From contig QPMI01000175.1 of assembly GCA_004431415.1 (NCBI GenBank), forward strand, positions 62,001-126,000: a stretch of DNA of 64,000 bases, read 5' to 3'. A model generated the notes under the pieces. The model saw nothing but the letters and a program-made list of their open reading frames with translations. It was not told the origin of the DNA and did not search any database. The DNA comes from Cyanophora paradoxa. Taxonomy: Eukaryota > Glaucocystophyceae > Cyanophorales > Cyanophoraceae. The translations under genes and the position numbers were made by a program. Below are positions 24,601 to 34,689 of this stretch, piece by piece (the first letter of the stretch is position 1; every line of letters starts with the position of its first letter).

Positions 24601-26836
24601 CGACGGGCTCCGGAGCTGGCGATTTCGTATCCAACGTCGTCGTGGACTTCGGGTTCTTCCGAAGCTTCCGCCTCCTCGTCGCTGCAGCTGGTTGCTGACT
24701 CGGTTCCCGTCGCTGCGTGCGGAACTGCTGTCAGGTCCACCGACTCGCCGGTTCCGGGAACGTGAGGCTGGCGTCCACGTTTGCGGGCGACTCGCGGCGG
24801 TGCGGGCGTGCGGTCGCGCTGCTCTTCGTCAGACAGCTCCCCTTTCCAGTTCGCTGCGTCGGCAGTGGCCTTCTCCCAGTAGGCGTCGTCGAGCTTGTCG
24901 AATCCGCATTTCTGGTACCACTTGTTCCCGGCCGCGACGAGCAGCTTCATGACGCTTCTCACCTTCGAAGTGCTGAACTGCCAGAAGTTGGTGAACTTGC
25001 GGTCGTGTCCGGGCACCGTTGGCTTCTCCATGTTCACGTACATCATCGCGTCTCCCGGGGCGAGAGGCTTCATCGATTCGACGAGCTCGGCGGGCTGCGA
25101 GTAAACCATGGTGACCTTCGGGTGCGCGGCCTGCTGCCGACCGATGCGCGTCGTTGCGATGTTGACGAACGACACGGCCGGACTGCATACGACAGCCTCT
25201 GGAAACGTGAGGCCTGCTGCCTCCCTGGCGAGGTCTTCCGACGGCGGTGTCGGGTGGATGCCGTTCTGTGCGGGGATGGTCAATGACCATACTGGAGAGC
25301 GGTAGAGACACACTCGGACCTCTTTCGAAAGCCCGCAGATATCGACACCTTGCTCTGCGCGGTGTCTGTGGCACATTGCGCAGAGCAACGGTTTCCGCGG
25401 TTTCGACGTTCCGGTTTCCAGCTTGTGCATGTAATCCTCTGTCTCCTGAATGCGCCGTATCGCGGCGTCGTCGATCCCGTGGGGCTTCAATATGTTGAGG
25501 TGCGCCTCGGGGTAGAGATCGTCGATGTAGTCCCGGACGCCGCAGCAATCGCATGGCACCATCGGCTGGTACAGAGCTGCAGAGAGCATTAATGGCGAAA
25601 TGGACATAATCGAATTGAAATTAACGTACTGTACAGCATGTCGATGATAGCGTCCTTCAGCGCGTCAAGAAATTGAGGAAATTTGGAACGCTTCTTTGCC
25701 ACCGCTTCGACTATGTCTCGGAGGAGTTCGTTCGGGTGCTCGTAGTCGCTGATCCACGTCTTCACGCATTTGTGCTTGAACGCTAGTGTACGGTCCTTTT
25801 TGGCGAAACGGATGGCGGCTCGCCTGTCCCGGGCAGCGTCACTGTGTACTGGCTTGTCAATTTTTTCGCGCTGGGATTGACGTGCTCGACGGTTGTACTC
25901 TTGTGAACGTTGGTCATCTGTACGCTGTGCACGCGTGTGTGCGAATGCGTCTGCATGCCCTGACTCGTCAAGTGCATGCCGAGACGCGTACGTCCTTGCA
26001 GGGAAATGTTCCCGTCGTACAGCGGTGTGCTCGTAACAATTACACGGGTCAGTGTCTGCTATTGGCCGCAGGTCCGTTCCTCCATGCAGAAACGCGGGGT
26101 GTGGAGGGATAAAAACTGGAATGGTCCCGAGCCATTTGTGATCGGCCGGAAGAGGACGTGCAGGGCGTCCGGGAGGGACAGCTTGAATTGTAGCTGGAGA
26201 GAAACGAGCAGCATCTGTGAATTTCTCGTGCAGAGGAAGCGCTTCACGCCCGGAAGCATGTATTATGCACATCGACAAATCGTGAAGTGTAGCACGCACG
26301 GTTCGATCTCGAATCTGAAATTGTGAACCGACATGTGGCCAGTTCCGTTGGATGATAACTGCTGCAGCGGGGACTTGCACGGCAGGCTGGCCAGATGGAT
26401 ATTCTTTGCGCGGCGGTAGCAAGTCGGACGGGAGATCCCATGGAATCGACGTGTGCAATGCTGATGTTGCTGTGAGCGTTGGCTTACACATGTGCACGTG
26501 TACGTCGACGACTGTGAACGTCTTTAACGCTGTCCGTCGAACGTGCCAGACTGCCGCAAAAGGCGCTCCATGGACGACAGCAAGAGCCATGACAGTTGTA
26601 CCTCCTGCTAGTCCGGGTAGTGTTGCACGGTGTGAGTACTTCAGTTGAGACGGTATATCGAGAAGGCTGAGAGTCTCAGTTATTGTCTGAGCCGATATCG
26701 CAGATGGAAGTGCGTGACGGAGTTTCTGGACGGGAATCGGCGTCAACGTGCCTGATTTTCGGTCAGTACTGCAATACGACGTGTAACGAGGCATGAGAGA
26801 AATGACCTGGTTGCGATGACGACGATTCAATTGCAT
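18695..26836 (-). CDS. Helitron replication initiator / helicase (Rep-Hel)
   Basis: Rolling-circle transposase: a Y2 HUH nuclease nicks and rejoins DNA and a helicase unwinds it. From ATG 26836 to stop 18695, six GT-AG introns (25577-25629, 24006-24079, 23603-23664, 22625-22727, 22408-22473, 19285-19364) restore one frame of 2,567 residues. Residues 1-402 are unrecognised. About 403-900 resembles the Cys-pair N-terminal region of Helitron proteins (DUF6570-like; CDCC and CAMC). Rep follows, with the H-x-H motif LHGHL near 1134 and the two-tyrosine motif YMFKY near 1350. The helicase has Walker A GGAGCGKT near 1845, Walker B LQIDEI near 1935, GDAAQVPP, then TTVYKAQGHT and YVMLSRPRE near 2430. 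The intron-borne stop codons (TAG 22438-22440, TGA 19333-19335) otherwise look like pseudogene lesions. Donors such as GTGCGT, GTAAGC and GTGAGC match those of host genes. A stop codon in the same frame lies shortly upstream of this ATG, but the gene could extend further upstream by splicing (see the next entry). Confidence 0.85.
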
Positions 26837-27353
26837 GGTGAAAACACAGCATGTCGGACGCAATGTAATATCCGTTTTTTAACGGAGCTAGGACGAGCGA
26901 TTGCGTAAACAGTCGTGCTGTTGCAGCCGTTTGTCCGAACCAGCCCGTGACTGTTACGTGCATACTGTGTGCGTGTCCCTCATGGGCTGTAACCACTGCA
27001 ACACGTGCCCATGCACGATCGAACCGTAATCGAGCGATGCGTTTCTCGATTGCCTGTAGGCCATTACGGTCGGCATGCCGAACACATGAATTATATCAAG
27101 AAAGGATGACCTGGATTCCAACAGCGTAGGAGCTCTTGTGCGATCTCTCATCATTGATCCACATGTGCACACTGCTGTCTCGATAACATCTGTATAATTG
27201 ATGCGGTTGAGAGAGCAGGAGTTGATAGTACTGCTTCACGCATGCTGATGCTGTGGTATCAATTGCTTTGTGTGTCGCGAGTGGAGATCTCGAGAAATGC
27301 GAGATGGGGCTTGTTTCCGCATGCTCGCAATTTGTTGGAATTTCCAGTGCCAT
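26807..27353 (-). CDS. NTF2/G3BP-like domain exons, upstream of Rep-Hel
   Basis: Two exons, 27353-27111 and 27053-26807, joined across a 57-nt GT-AG intron, encode about 163 residues. The pattern ACVKQYYQLLLSQPHQLYR, then an alpha-beta region, then VTVTGWF and FTQSLVLAPLKNGYYIASDM is that of the NTF2 fold as found in G3BP/Bre5-type proteins (family knowledge). These bind FG nucleoporins or partner peptides. The second exon ends in phase 1. A 55-nt intron (26752-26806, ending in ATCAG) would join it in frame to the first exon of the Rep-Hel gene, giving 2,702 residues. If that intron is not used, the alternative acceptor gives a short C-terminus and a free NTF2-like protein. The start at 27353 is the first ATG before the domain, but upstream sequence is also open to 27560. 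Confidence 0.65.
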
Positions 27354-27577
27354 TTCAACATTGAGATCATTTCCGCAGAGATCGGCTGCAGTCGAATTCC
27401 ATTTCCATTCGCGGCACACAGCATTGCCGACGATCCCTGGCGACGTATCATCATGCTTCTGTGTTGAATGTGAGAATGCATTAATGTCTAGGCGTATACG
27501 AGGTCCGGCGCACCGGCTCGCGCGGTGCTCGCGTTTGTGCCGCTTGACTGAAAGGTCCAACTACCATGCTCTCGGAA

Positions 27578-28015
27578 TCACTTGCATGTTCGCGGTTGAC
27601 TGCGAAGTTTTAGAATCTTCTTGGAAAGTGTTTTACGGGTTGTGCACATTGTTTCTTTTGCCTGCTGCGTTGCATAGTTGCAGCATGTGAGGTCGTATCT
27701 TGACGACGCAGTGAGATTGGATTTGACGTTGTAGCTCGTTGACGTTCTAAAACTATGCGAGAATGTCATTTGATGACACACAATAACATTATAATTATGA
27801 CTCGGAGCACCTGACAGGATTTCAGTTGGTTCAACGGGGTTTGAATCAGTTGTAGGTATGACACTTTCTGTATGAGTGCGTTGACGTGGTGGTGACAGTG
27901 TTCGCGGACGACGTCTGCGATTTCCAGATGGCGTTTCTTCAAGAGATTCTGAATCTGATGAAGATTCTCCTGTAGAACTCTTCGAAGCATGTTCATGTGC
28001 CAATTCTTCTCGCAT
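27578..28015 (-). CDS. hypothetical protein, Ser/Arg-rich start
   Basis: An ATG-started frame of 145 residues. The first half is rich in Ser, Glu and Arg (STGESSSDSESLEETPSG, then NRRRRPRTLSPPRQRT) and looks like a disordered, phosphorylatable segment. The second half has no recognisable features. It may be an exon of the NTF2-domain gene that follows or a separate small gene. I do not recognise the family and cannot exclude a chance frame. Confidence 0.3.
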   Translation of the reverse strand: MREELAHEHASKSSTGESSSDSESLEETPSGNRRRRPRTLSPPRQRTHTESVIPTTDSNPVEPTEILSGAPSHNYNVIVCHQMTFSHSFRTSTSYNVKSNLTASSRYDLTCCNYATQQAKETMCTTRKTLSKKILKLRSQPRTCK

Positions 28016-28092
28016 GGATTGAGGTGCGTGGCGGACAGTGTTACGTCGTTGTGCTGGTGGGTTCGAATCAGGGTTTGTTTCAAGACGTAAAT

Positions 28093-29251
28093 TTATGTTG
28101 AAGTAGGCGCACTTGTATTTGTGGGATTAAGGACCATGTACACCATCAGCGATACAAATAGTATCGCGACGGCTGCTGGCAACGACCAGTGCAGCGATGC
28201 ACGCTGGATATGCTCCACGTAAGGCGCATCGGTCGGTAGAGGCATTGCGAGAGTCCCATGATTGCCTGACAAAGTGAGTGTGATCCAGATGCCAGTAACC
28301 GATGGGCTGAATAAGAAGGCTGTTATGTACGCCACTGCGGTGCGCCACGATGGGGCGATTTTCAGAATTTTGTGAATTCACATCATGTGAAAAACGAAAT
28401 CGTCACCCGTCGATATTTGAGCCCGAACACGTTGGACCCACGTATAGTAATATTCACGCCTCCGCGCGTTGTTAATTAATCTTCGCAGAGCTGGAAAAAT
28501 GCGCATATTAATATTGGGTGTGTGATCGACGTGCCGGTTGTGTATACGCACCGGAGTAACCCCTTCTGTTTTTCGTGCGTGTCACAGCATACATATCCAA
28601 TATCAGTGTCAATGCCAGTCCTAGATCTGTGTCGTTGGCAACGGAGAGCGTTCCTTTGTCGGACAAAGCAAAAGGAGAATTGCACTTGATACCCAATTTT
28701 GCGTTTTGCATGTATAGCATCACAGTAATTGCTGAAGCGATTGTCAATGCATTATATGGGCGCCACAGTGATAAAAGAAGATTTTCTTACTCGATATGAA
28801 CATGATCACGCTTGTCGACAACGACGCATTCAGAGTAGTTAGGCAGTTCAGAAATACTGTGAGTGACGACGTGCACAACGGAATCACAGGTAATTCGGCA
28901 TTGTCAGGAAGAGTCACATCACAGTCATGACGACAATCGTTATTGTCAAGGGGACATTCACGACATTTGCGTTTTTGTCCTGTAAACCAACAGAACATTC
29001 CTGCTCGAAATATGTTAGTATGTACGTTGCGTCGTTTACCATATGCAATGGGATTTACCAAGCAGTGCCAGTAATGCGGTAATAAAATCGGCAATGCACA
29101 GAATGTGTACAGTCACAGTTGAGAGTAGTTCCGTCTCTCTCATTTCGGTTCTGGATCTTTCGAAGTCGGCACTGATGGTTCCGTGAGAGCGTGCCGGCAC
29201 GACTGTCGACCCCCGCGCCTGGAGGGAGAGCAAGTTGGCAGATCTAGACAT
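28093..29251 (-). CDS. multi-span membrane protein, unknown family
   Basis: Four exons (29251-29059, 29000-28791, 28731-28552, 28334-28093) join across GT-AG introns of 58, 59 and 217 nt, all in phase 1, to give 274 residues. Donors are GTAAAT, GTAAGA and GTGCGT. Hydrophobic segments lie at about residues 42-72 (HILCIADFITALLALLGMF), 115-150, 188-225 and 250-268, so at least four membrane spans are likely. A Cys-rich loop (CRECPLDNNDC) lies between the first two. The C-terminus is Thr/Ser-rich. I do not recognise the family. It lies upstream of, and on the same strand as, the Rep-Hel gene and may be transposon cargo. The 5.1-kb duplication begins inside its third intron at 28495, so the second copy lacks the last exon. 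Confidence 0.6.
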
Positions 29252-29590
29252 GGCTATATCTAAGACGGTATCTGCTCGTCGATCTCAGCAATGTGGGAAG
29301 CGATTTCAAATCTTGCTTACGTCCATGGTCGATGACAATTGTGGAACACAACGACAGTGCTCGGAACTGTTGTGCAACCATTAAGATGATGCATTTAAGT
29401 ATGAACCGTTGACGTGTGCGTTTACGTCGGGATTTGAAGTGCTGCACTGCTGCGTAGACTCCTGGTTTGTTAAGAATTCGCATTTTTTAAAGAGGCGCTC
29501 TGCGCATGCACAGTGACTATTAGCCTGCGGACTCCGCGCGTGTACGGAAACGGACAATCTCAGGAGTCGAGAGTAACGGAAACTCACCGA

Positions 29591-30950
29591 CGGGGCGGGA
29601 CGACGACTCGATGCAGGCGCCGGCCGGTTCGACTGACGGGCGCGCCGGTCTGCGCAACGACGGCGAGATCAGCGGGGGGCGGGAGGGGTGGGCGGGCGGA
29701 CCAGCTGACGAGACTACGGACAACAGAAGGCCTGGAGGGCGCCAGTCAGTTGGGGGCCTCTCGCGCGGGAAAATGGGGCCTAACGTCCGGCCCGTCTGAA
29801 GCCTAGATGGGGCGATTTCCGACGTCGGCCGATGCCCCCCACATATTCAGCCCACCCCCCTTCCCAACATTCATAGTTACCGTGTCCGTCTTGCCTGAGA
29901 TGCTCCCGGAAGCCACAACGTTGCCGGTCACGTTGAGATCACCGCCGACGCTCGTGTTGCCGGCTGCCGTCACTGTGAGGGCCGCCGGGGTCGGCGACAG
30001 GATGGCCGACTTGGGCGCGGCCCCACGTGCCCGATGGGAACCGTTGCGGGGGTCCGGACCGTGCAGCGAGAGAACACGTCCAGCGAGCCTGTTGTGTTCG
30101 AGTGCGCCTCGCCCACCATCGTATCCGTAGCGGGGGGGCAGGGCGCGCGGGCGAGCTCACGAGGGTAGGAACGACGGGAGGCCTGGAGGGTGCAAGTGAG
30201 CCGAGGGCACGGGGGCCGGGGGTAAGCAGGGATCGGATGCTCACGGGGAAAACGAATCGATGGAGGTGCCGGCCGCTTCGACTGACGAGCACGACGACCT
30301 GCACGCAGATGGGGAGATCAGCGGGGGGCGGGAGGGGAGGGCGCGCGGGCGAGCTGACGAGACTACGGACGACGGCAGGCCTGCCAGGCTGGAGGGTGCC
30401 AGTCAGCCGAGGTCGCGGGGGCCGGAAGCGGGCCGGGAGGCTCACGAGCACGACGACCCGAAGGAGGCGCCAACCGGTTCGAGCTGACGAGGCTAGGGAC
30501 GACGAGACGGCCTGCACAGAGAGCACGACGACTTGATGTAAGTGCCGGCCGCTTCGACTGACGAGCGCAGCTCAGGGGCCGGGAGGGGAGGGCGCGCAGG
30601 CGAGCTAGGGTGCCGGGCATGAAGGAGGATTGCGCGGCTCACGGGGACGACGACTCGATGCAGGTGCCGGCCCGTTGGACTGACGAGCGTGCCGGCCTGC
30701 GGAGAGATTGGGAGGCCTGCGCAGAGATTGGAAGATCAGTTCGGACTGGGAGGCCAGCGCGCGGTGCGGAGCTGACGGCAGCTGGCTGCTGTGTCGGCGA
30801 GCAAACGATGATAGAAAGCACGAATGATCTGGACGCGCTCGTCAGCCCAGAGCGCCGGCCGGAAAGCTCACGGGGAGGTGTACTTGATGCAGGTGCTAGC
30901 CGTTTCGACTGCAAAGCACGGGTGCCTGCGCAGAGACATGCGTTAACTTT
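29591..30950 (+). repeat. GC-rich minisatellite, right flank of the transposon
   Basis: Degenerate ~200-bp repeats of the same family and orientation as 17812-18440. Recognisable unit starts lie near 29598, 30249, 30447, 30525, 30646 and 30875 (GACTCGATG or variants followed by GTTCGACTGACGAGC or a close form). A non-repeat insert occupies about 29800-30110. Confidence 0.75.
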
Positions 30951-31189
30951 CGTATCTTCCGCGTGTTGTACTAGCATATACTTCCTAGCTATAGCTACTT
31001 AACAGCCATTAGTCTCGCTTGTGCAAAGTATACGTAAATGACACGCGCACGCATACGTATACGTACGTATATGCTGACACGCGCTGACATGTTGACACAG
31101 ATGTGCTTCCTTAGAGGCGGTACTTGCAATTGTTTACAGAATGATGTGCGTGCGTTAACGTCGACATGCCATGCTGCATACTTAGTTGG

Positions 31190-31410
31190 CACGGGCCGTA
31201 CGTACATACATGCTGTCAGACACGCGTGAAGTACTATTAGGCTAGGCTGGCTTGCCAACCCGCATGGCCGGTACGTACATGCATACTGTCAGACGCGCGT
31301 GAACTACTATTAGGCTAGGCTGGCTTGCCAGTCCCCACGGCCCGTACGTACATGCATGCTGTCAGACGCGCGTGAAGTACTACTAGTAGGCTAGGCCGGC
31401 TTGCCGGCCG
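31190..31410 (+). repeat. 73-bp tandem repeat, three copies
   Basis: Three units that contain GTACGTACAT, then CTGTCAGACGCGCGTGAA, then GGCTAGGCTGGCTTGCC, spaced 72-74 bp (CTGTCAGA at 31213, 31285 and 31359). They recur in the second copy of the 5.1-kb duplication at about 36290-36510. No coding potential is seen. Confidence 0.85.
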
Positions 31411-32270
31411 CGGTCCGGGCGCCAGGACCGGGCCATGACCGGTACTATGTTCAACGGTTGTACGGTAGCCGGTGCCTACAGGGCCTACCGTAGTACAGGG
31501 CTACTACAGGCTGGCCTACATGTACAGGGTCACGGGTGCAGCTGCGGTATAGCTACCAGACTAGTACCAGTCTAGCAATTGAAGACCGCCAGGCTAGCGC
31601 TAGCCTAGTAGCGCTTTCGACGGTCAAGGTACAAGTAACTTACTAAGTTAGTAGCGCGGTAGTCATAATGATATAATAACTATTTTGCATTGTACAGTAG
31701 CTAGACCGAGTGTGCGAAACTGCAAGACTCGGAGCGACAAACTTTGACGACTACCTGACAGTACCTGTCATAAATACATGCTCGGTCGAATCGTCAATGG
31801 CGCCGTTTCGATTGCGTGAGATCTTTTTTTTATTCAAGATCTCGATCGCGACGGATCCCGGATTTATTCAAGATCTCGACGGATCCCGGATCTTCTGTCA
31901 ATGAGTTCGCCGGATCTTTGTTTGTATTCAGGATCTCGCAAGATCGGACGTTAATAAAGATCTGTATACGCGCTGTCGCCCAGTGCAGGTACGGCAAAAA
32001 TGGCTGGAAGCTGGCGCCGGCGGCCGCGGCCCGCGCCCAGGCCGGGCTAGCTAGCGCTGCACCCGCACTACCGTAGTAACCGTAGTACCGGTAGTACTGG
32101 CTTACTGGGCTATGGCCGGATTTGGCCGGCTTGGCCATGGGCTGGCCCGTTATACCCAGCTCGAGAGAGAGGTGGCTGGCCATAGAGGGACAGAGAATAC
32201 ATAATTAATTGGGGAAGGTGTTGGACCGGTAACACTTGCTTTTAACTGGTGGAGGAGATTGAGAGAAGAT
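31411..32270. other. spacer, nothing coding recognised
   Basis: Palindrome-rich non-coding DNA. A ~30-bp element TATTCAAGATCTCG...CGGATCCCGGAT is repeated twice at about 31832-31892. No gene is supported. It is copied at 36510-37370. Confidence 0.5.
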
Positions 32271-33596
32271 TAGTTTAAAATTAATATATTGTTGGGGGGG
32301 AGGCCCGGGAGGGGGGAGATGCTCGCAGCCAGGCGCATGCGCAGAGCTTGCGAATCGCTTAAACAGAACCTCGAATGCATATAGTATCAATATGCAGGGC
32401 TGCGGAGGCGAGGGCGCGCGGAAAGCTGTGCAGGCCCGTTCAGGATCGAATTTTCGCGTCGGCTGGTAAAATTAATATATTGTTGGGGGGGAGGCCCGGG
32501 AGGGGCGAGATTCTCGCAGCCAGGCGCATGCGCAGAGCTTGCGAATCGCTTAAACAGAACCTCGAATGCATATAGTATCAATATGCAGGGCTGCGGAGGC
32601 GAGGGCGCGCGGAAAGCTGTGCAGGCCCGTTCAGGATCGAATTTTCGCGTCGGCTGGTTCTCGTGCCCTGTCGCGCCCGCAGAGCTCGCGAAAACCTTTA
32701 AAAAGATCTTAAGTGAATACTGTAGCGATGGGCATGGGTGAGGATGCGAGGGCGCGCGGAAAGGTCTTCAGGTCCGTGAAGGATCGAATTTTCGGGTCGG
32801 CTGGATCCTCGCGGCCTGGCGCATTTAGAGACCGTGCGGAAGGCTTCTTCTACATCTCAAATGCTTATGTTATCGTTCCGCGCATGCGCCGCGGCGTGGG
32901 CGGGCGGAAAGATCTCCGGGCCTGTCTAGGATCGAATTTTTGCCGTCGGTTGGGTTCTCGTGCTCTTTCGCGTCTTCGAAGTTTGTGGAAGGCTTTGATA
33001 AAATCTCAAATGAATATACCAGCGATGCGGCCTGCGTGAGGACGCGAGGGCGCGCGGAAAGTTGTTCAGGTTTGAAGAGGATTGAATTTTCGGGGTCGGC
33101 TGGGTCATCGCGACTGGGCGCATGTGCAAACCGTGTGGAGGGCTTCTTCTACATCTGAAATGCTTATGCTATTGTTCCGCGCATGCGCCGCGGCGCGGGC
33201 GCGCGGAAAGATGTCCGGGCCTGTCCAGGATCGAATTTTCGGGGTCGGCTGGGCCCTCGCGGCCCGGCACATCAGTAAAGCGTGCGAAACGCTTGCTCTA
33301 CATCTCAGATGCTTATGCTATTGCTCCGCGCATGCGCCGCGGCGCGGGCGCGCGGAAAGATGTCCGGGCCCGTGCAGGATCGAATTTTTGTCATCGGGTA
33401 CCTTCCTGCGCTGTTGCGGCTCCGAAAAGCGGATTTTGGGGGTGGGCAGGCCGTGCTATGTCTATGCGCGCCAGTACGCATGGATTGCGCGCGTTGCGGG
33501 ACCGGCCGGAACCGGCCGGATCAAATTTTCGGCCGACTCTTCGTACTGGAGCGTCCGACGGTCGACGGCGCCCGAAATCGAGCTTGCGGCGATGCG
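32271..33596 (+). repeat. array-type unit, 3'-truncated copy
   Basis: Sequence of the same family as the 5.6-17.5 kb array, with the ~148-bp sub-repeats (GGATCGAATTTT at about 32440, 32640, 32780, 32930, 33080, 33230 and 33380). Its leader is itself duplicated (offset 191 bp at 32281/32472). The unit is cut by the duplication junction at 33596, so it lacks the hairpin and tail. Confidence 0.8.
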
Positions 33597-33653
33597 AAAA
33601 ATGCGCATATTAATATTGGGTGTGTGATCGACGTGCCGGTTGTGTATACGCAC

Positions 33654-34353
33654 CGGAGTAACCCCTTCTGTTTTTCGTGCGTGTCACAGCATACATATCC
33701 AATATCAGTGTCAATGCCAGTCCTAGATCTGTGTCGTTGGCAACGGAGAGCGTTCCTTTGTCGGACAAAGCAAAAGGAGAATTGCACTTGATACCCAATT
33801 TTGCGTTTTGCATGTATAGCATCACAGTAATTGCTGAAGCGATTGTCAATGCATTATATGGGCGCCACAGTGATAAAAGAAGATTTTCTTACTCGATATG
33901 AACATGATCACGCTTGTCGACAACGACGCATTCAGAGTAGTTAGGCAGTTCAGAAATACTGTGAGTGACGACGTGCACAACGGAATCACAGGTAATTCGG
34001 CATTGTCAGGAAGAGTCACATCACAGTCATGACGACAATCGTTATTGTCAAGGGGACATTCACGACATTTGCGTTTTTGTCCTGTAAACCAACAGAACAT
34101 TCCTGCTCGAAATATGTTAGTATGTACGTTGCGTCGTTTACCATATGCAATGGGATTTACCAAGCAGTGCCAGTAATGCGGTAATAAAATCGGCAATGCA
34201 CAGAATGTGTACAGTCACAGTTGAGAGTAGTTCCGTCTCTCTCATTTCGGTTCTGGATCTTTCGAAGTCGGCACTGATGGTTCCGTGAGAGCGTGCCGGC
34301 ACGACTGTCGACCCCCGCGCCTGGAGGGAGAGCAAGTTGGCAGATCTAGACAT
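33654..34353 (-). pseudogene. truncated copy of the membrane-protein gene
   Basis: Exons 1-3 (34353-34161, 34102-33893, 33833-33654) of the 274-residue membrane-protein gene are repeated by the 5.1-kb duplication. The last exon, with the final membrane segments and the stop, is not in the duplicated block. The donor of intron 3 is present but runs into array-unit DNA. The copy therefore encodes at most the first ~194 residues and is probably non-functional. Confidence 0.7.
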
Positions 34354-34689
34354 GGCTATATCTAAGACGGTATCTGCTCGTCGATCTCAGCAATGTGGGA
34401 AGCGATTTCAAATCTTGCTTACGTCCATGGTCGATGACAATTGTGGAACACAACGACAGTGCTCGGAACTGTTGTGCAACCATTAAGATGATGCATTTAA
34501 GTATGAACCGTTGACGTGTGCGTTTACGTCGGGATTTGAAGTGCTGCACTGCTGCGTAGACTCCTGGTTTGTTAAGAATTCGCATTTTTTAAAGAGGCGC
34601 TCTGCGCATGCACAGTGACTATTAGCCTGCGGACTCCGCGCGTGTACGGAAACGGACAATCTCAGGAGTCGAGAGTAACGGAAACTCAC

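Larger units (their letters stand above)
18441..29590 (-). mobile_element. Helitron-type rolling-circle transposon (limits approximate)
   Basis: The minus strand carries a Rep nuclease plus SF1 (Pif1-like) helicase gene, the defining pair of Helitrons, together with an NTF2-like coding segment and a membrane-protein gene. The segment is clearly less GC-rich than its surroundings, especially 25.6-29.5 kb. Minisatellite of one family lies on both sides. I could not identify the canonical 5' TC and 3' CTRR ends with their hairpin, so the given limits are simply the inner edges of the flanking minisatellites. The passenger genes may be inside the element or may be neighbours. The gene reads open after splicing, so the copy may be autonomous. 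Confidence 0.75.
28495..33596 (+). repeat. 5.1-kb tandem duplication, copy 1 (5102 bp)
   Basis: This block and the next are direct repeats with over 99% apparent identity. The junction at 33596/33597 joins the array-unit sequence CTTGCGGCGATGCG directly to AAAAATGCGCATATTAATA, the same sequence that starts copy 1 at 28495 within the last intron of the membrane-protein gene. Offsets drift from 5102 to 5097 through a few single-base indels. The block holds exons 1-3 of the membrane-protein gene, the right-flank minisatellite, a 73-bp triple repeat and a truncated array-type unit. Confidence 0.92.

Noticed and set aside
29807-30526. Possible proteins in the GC-rich minisatellite
   Set aside because: Frames are Arg/Gly/Pro low-complexity products of the repeat, present on both strands and in the duplicated copy.
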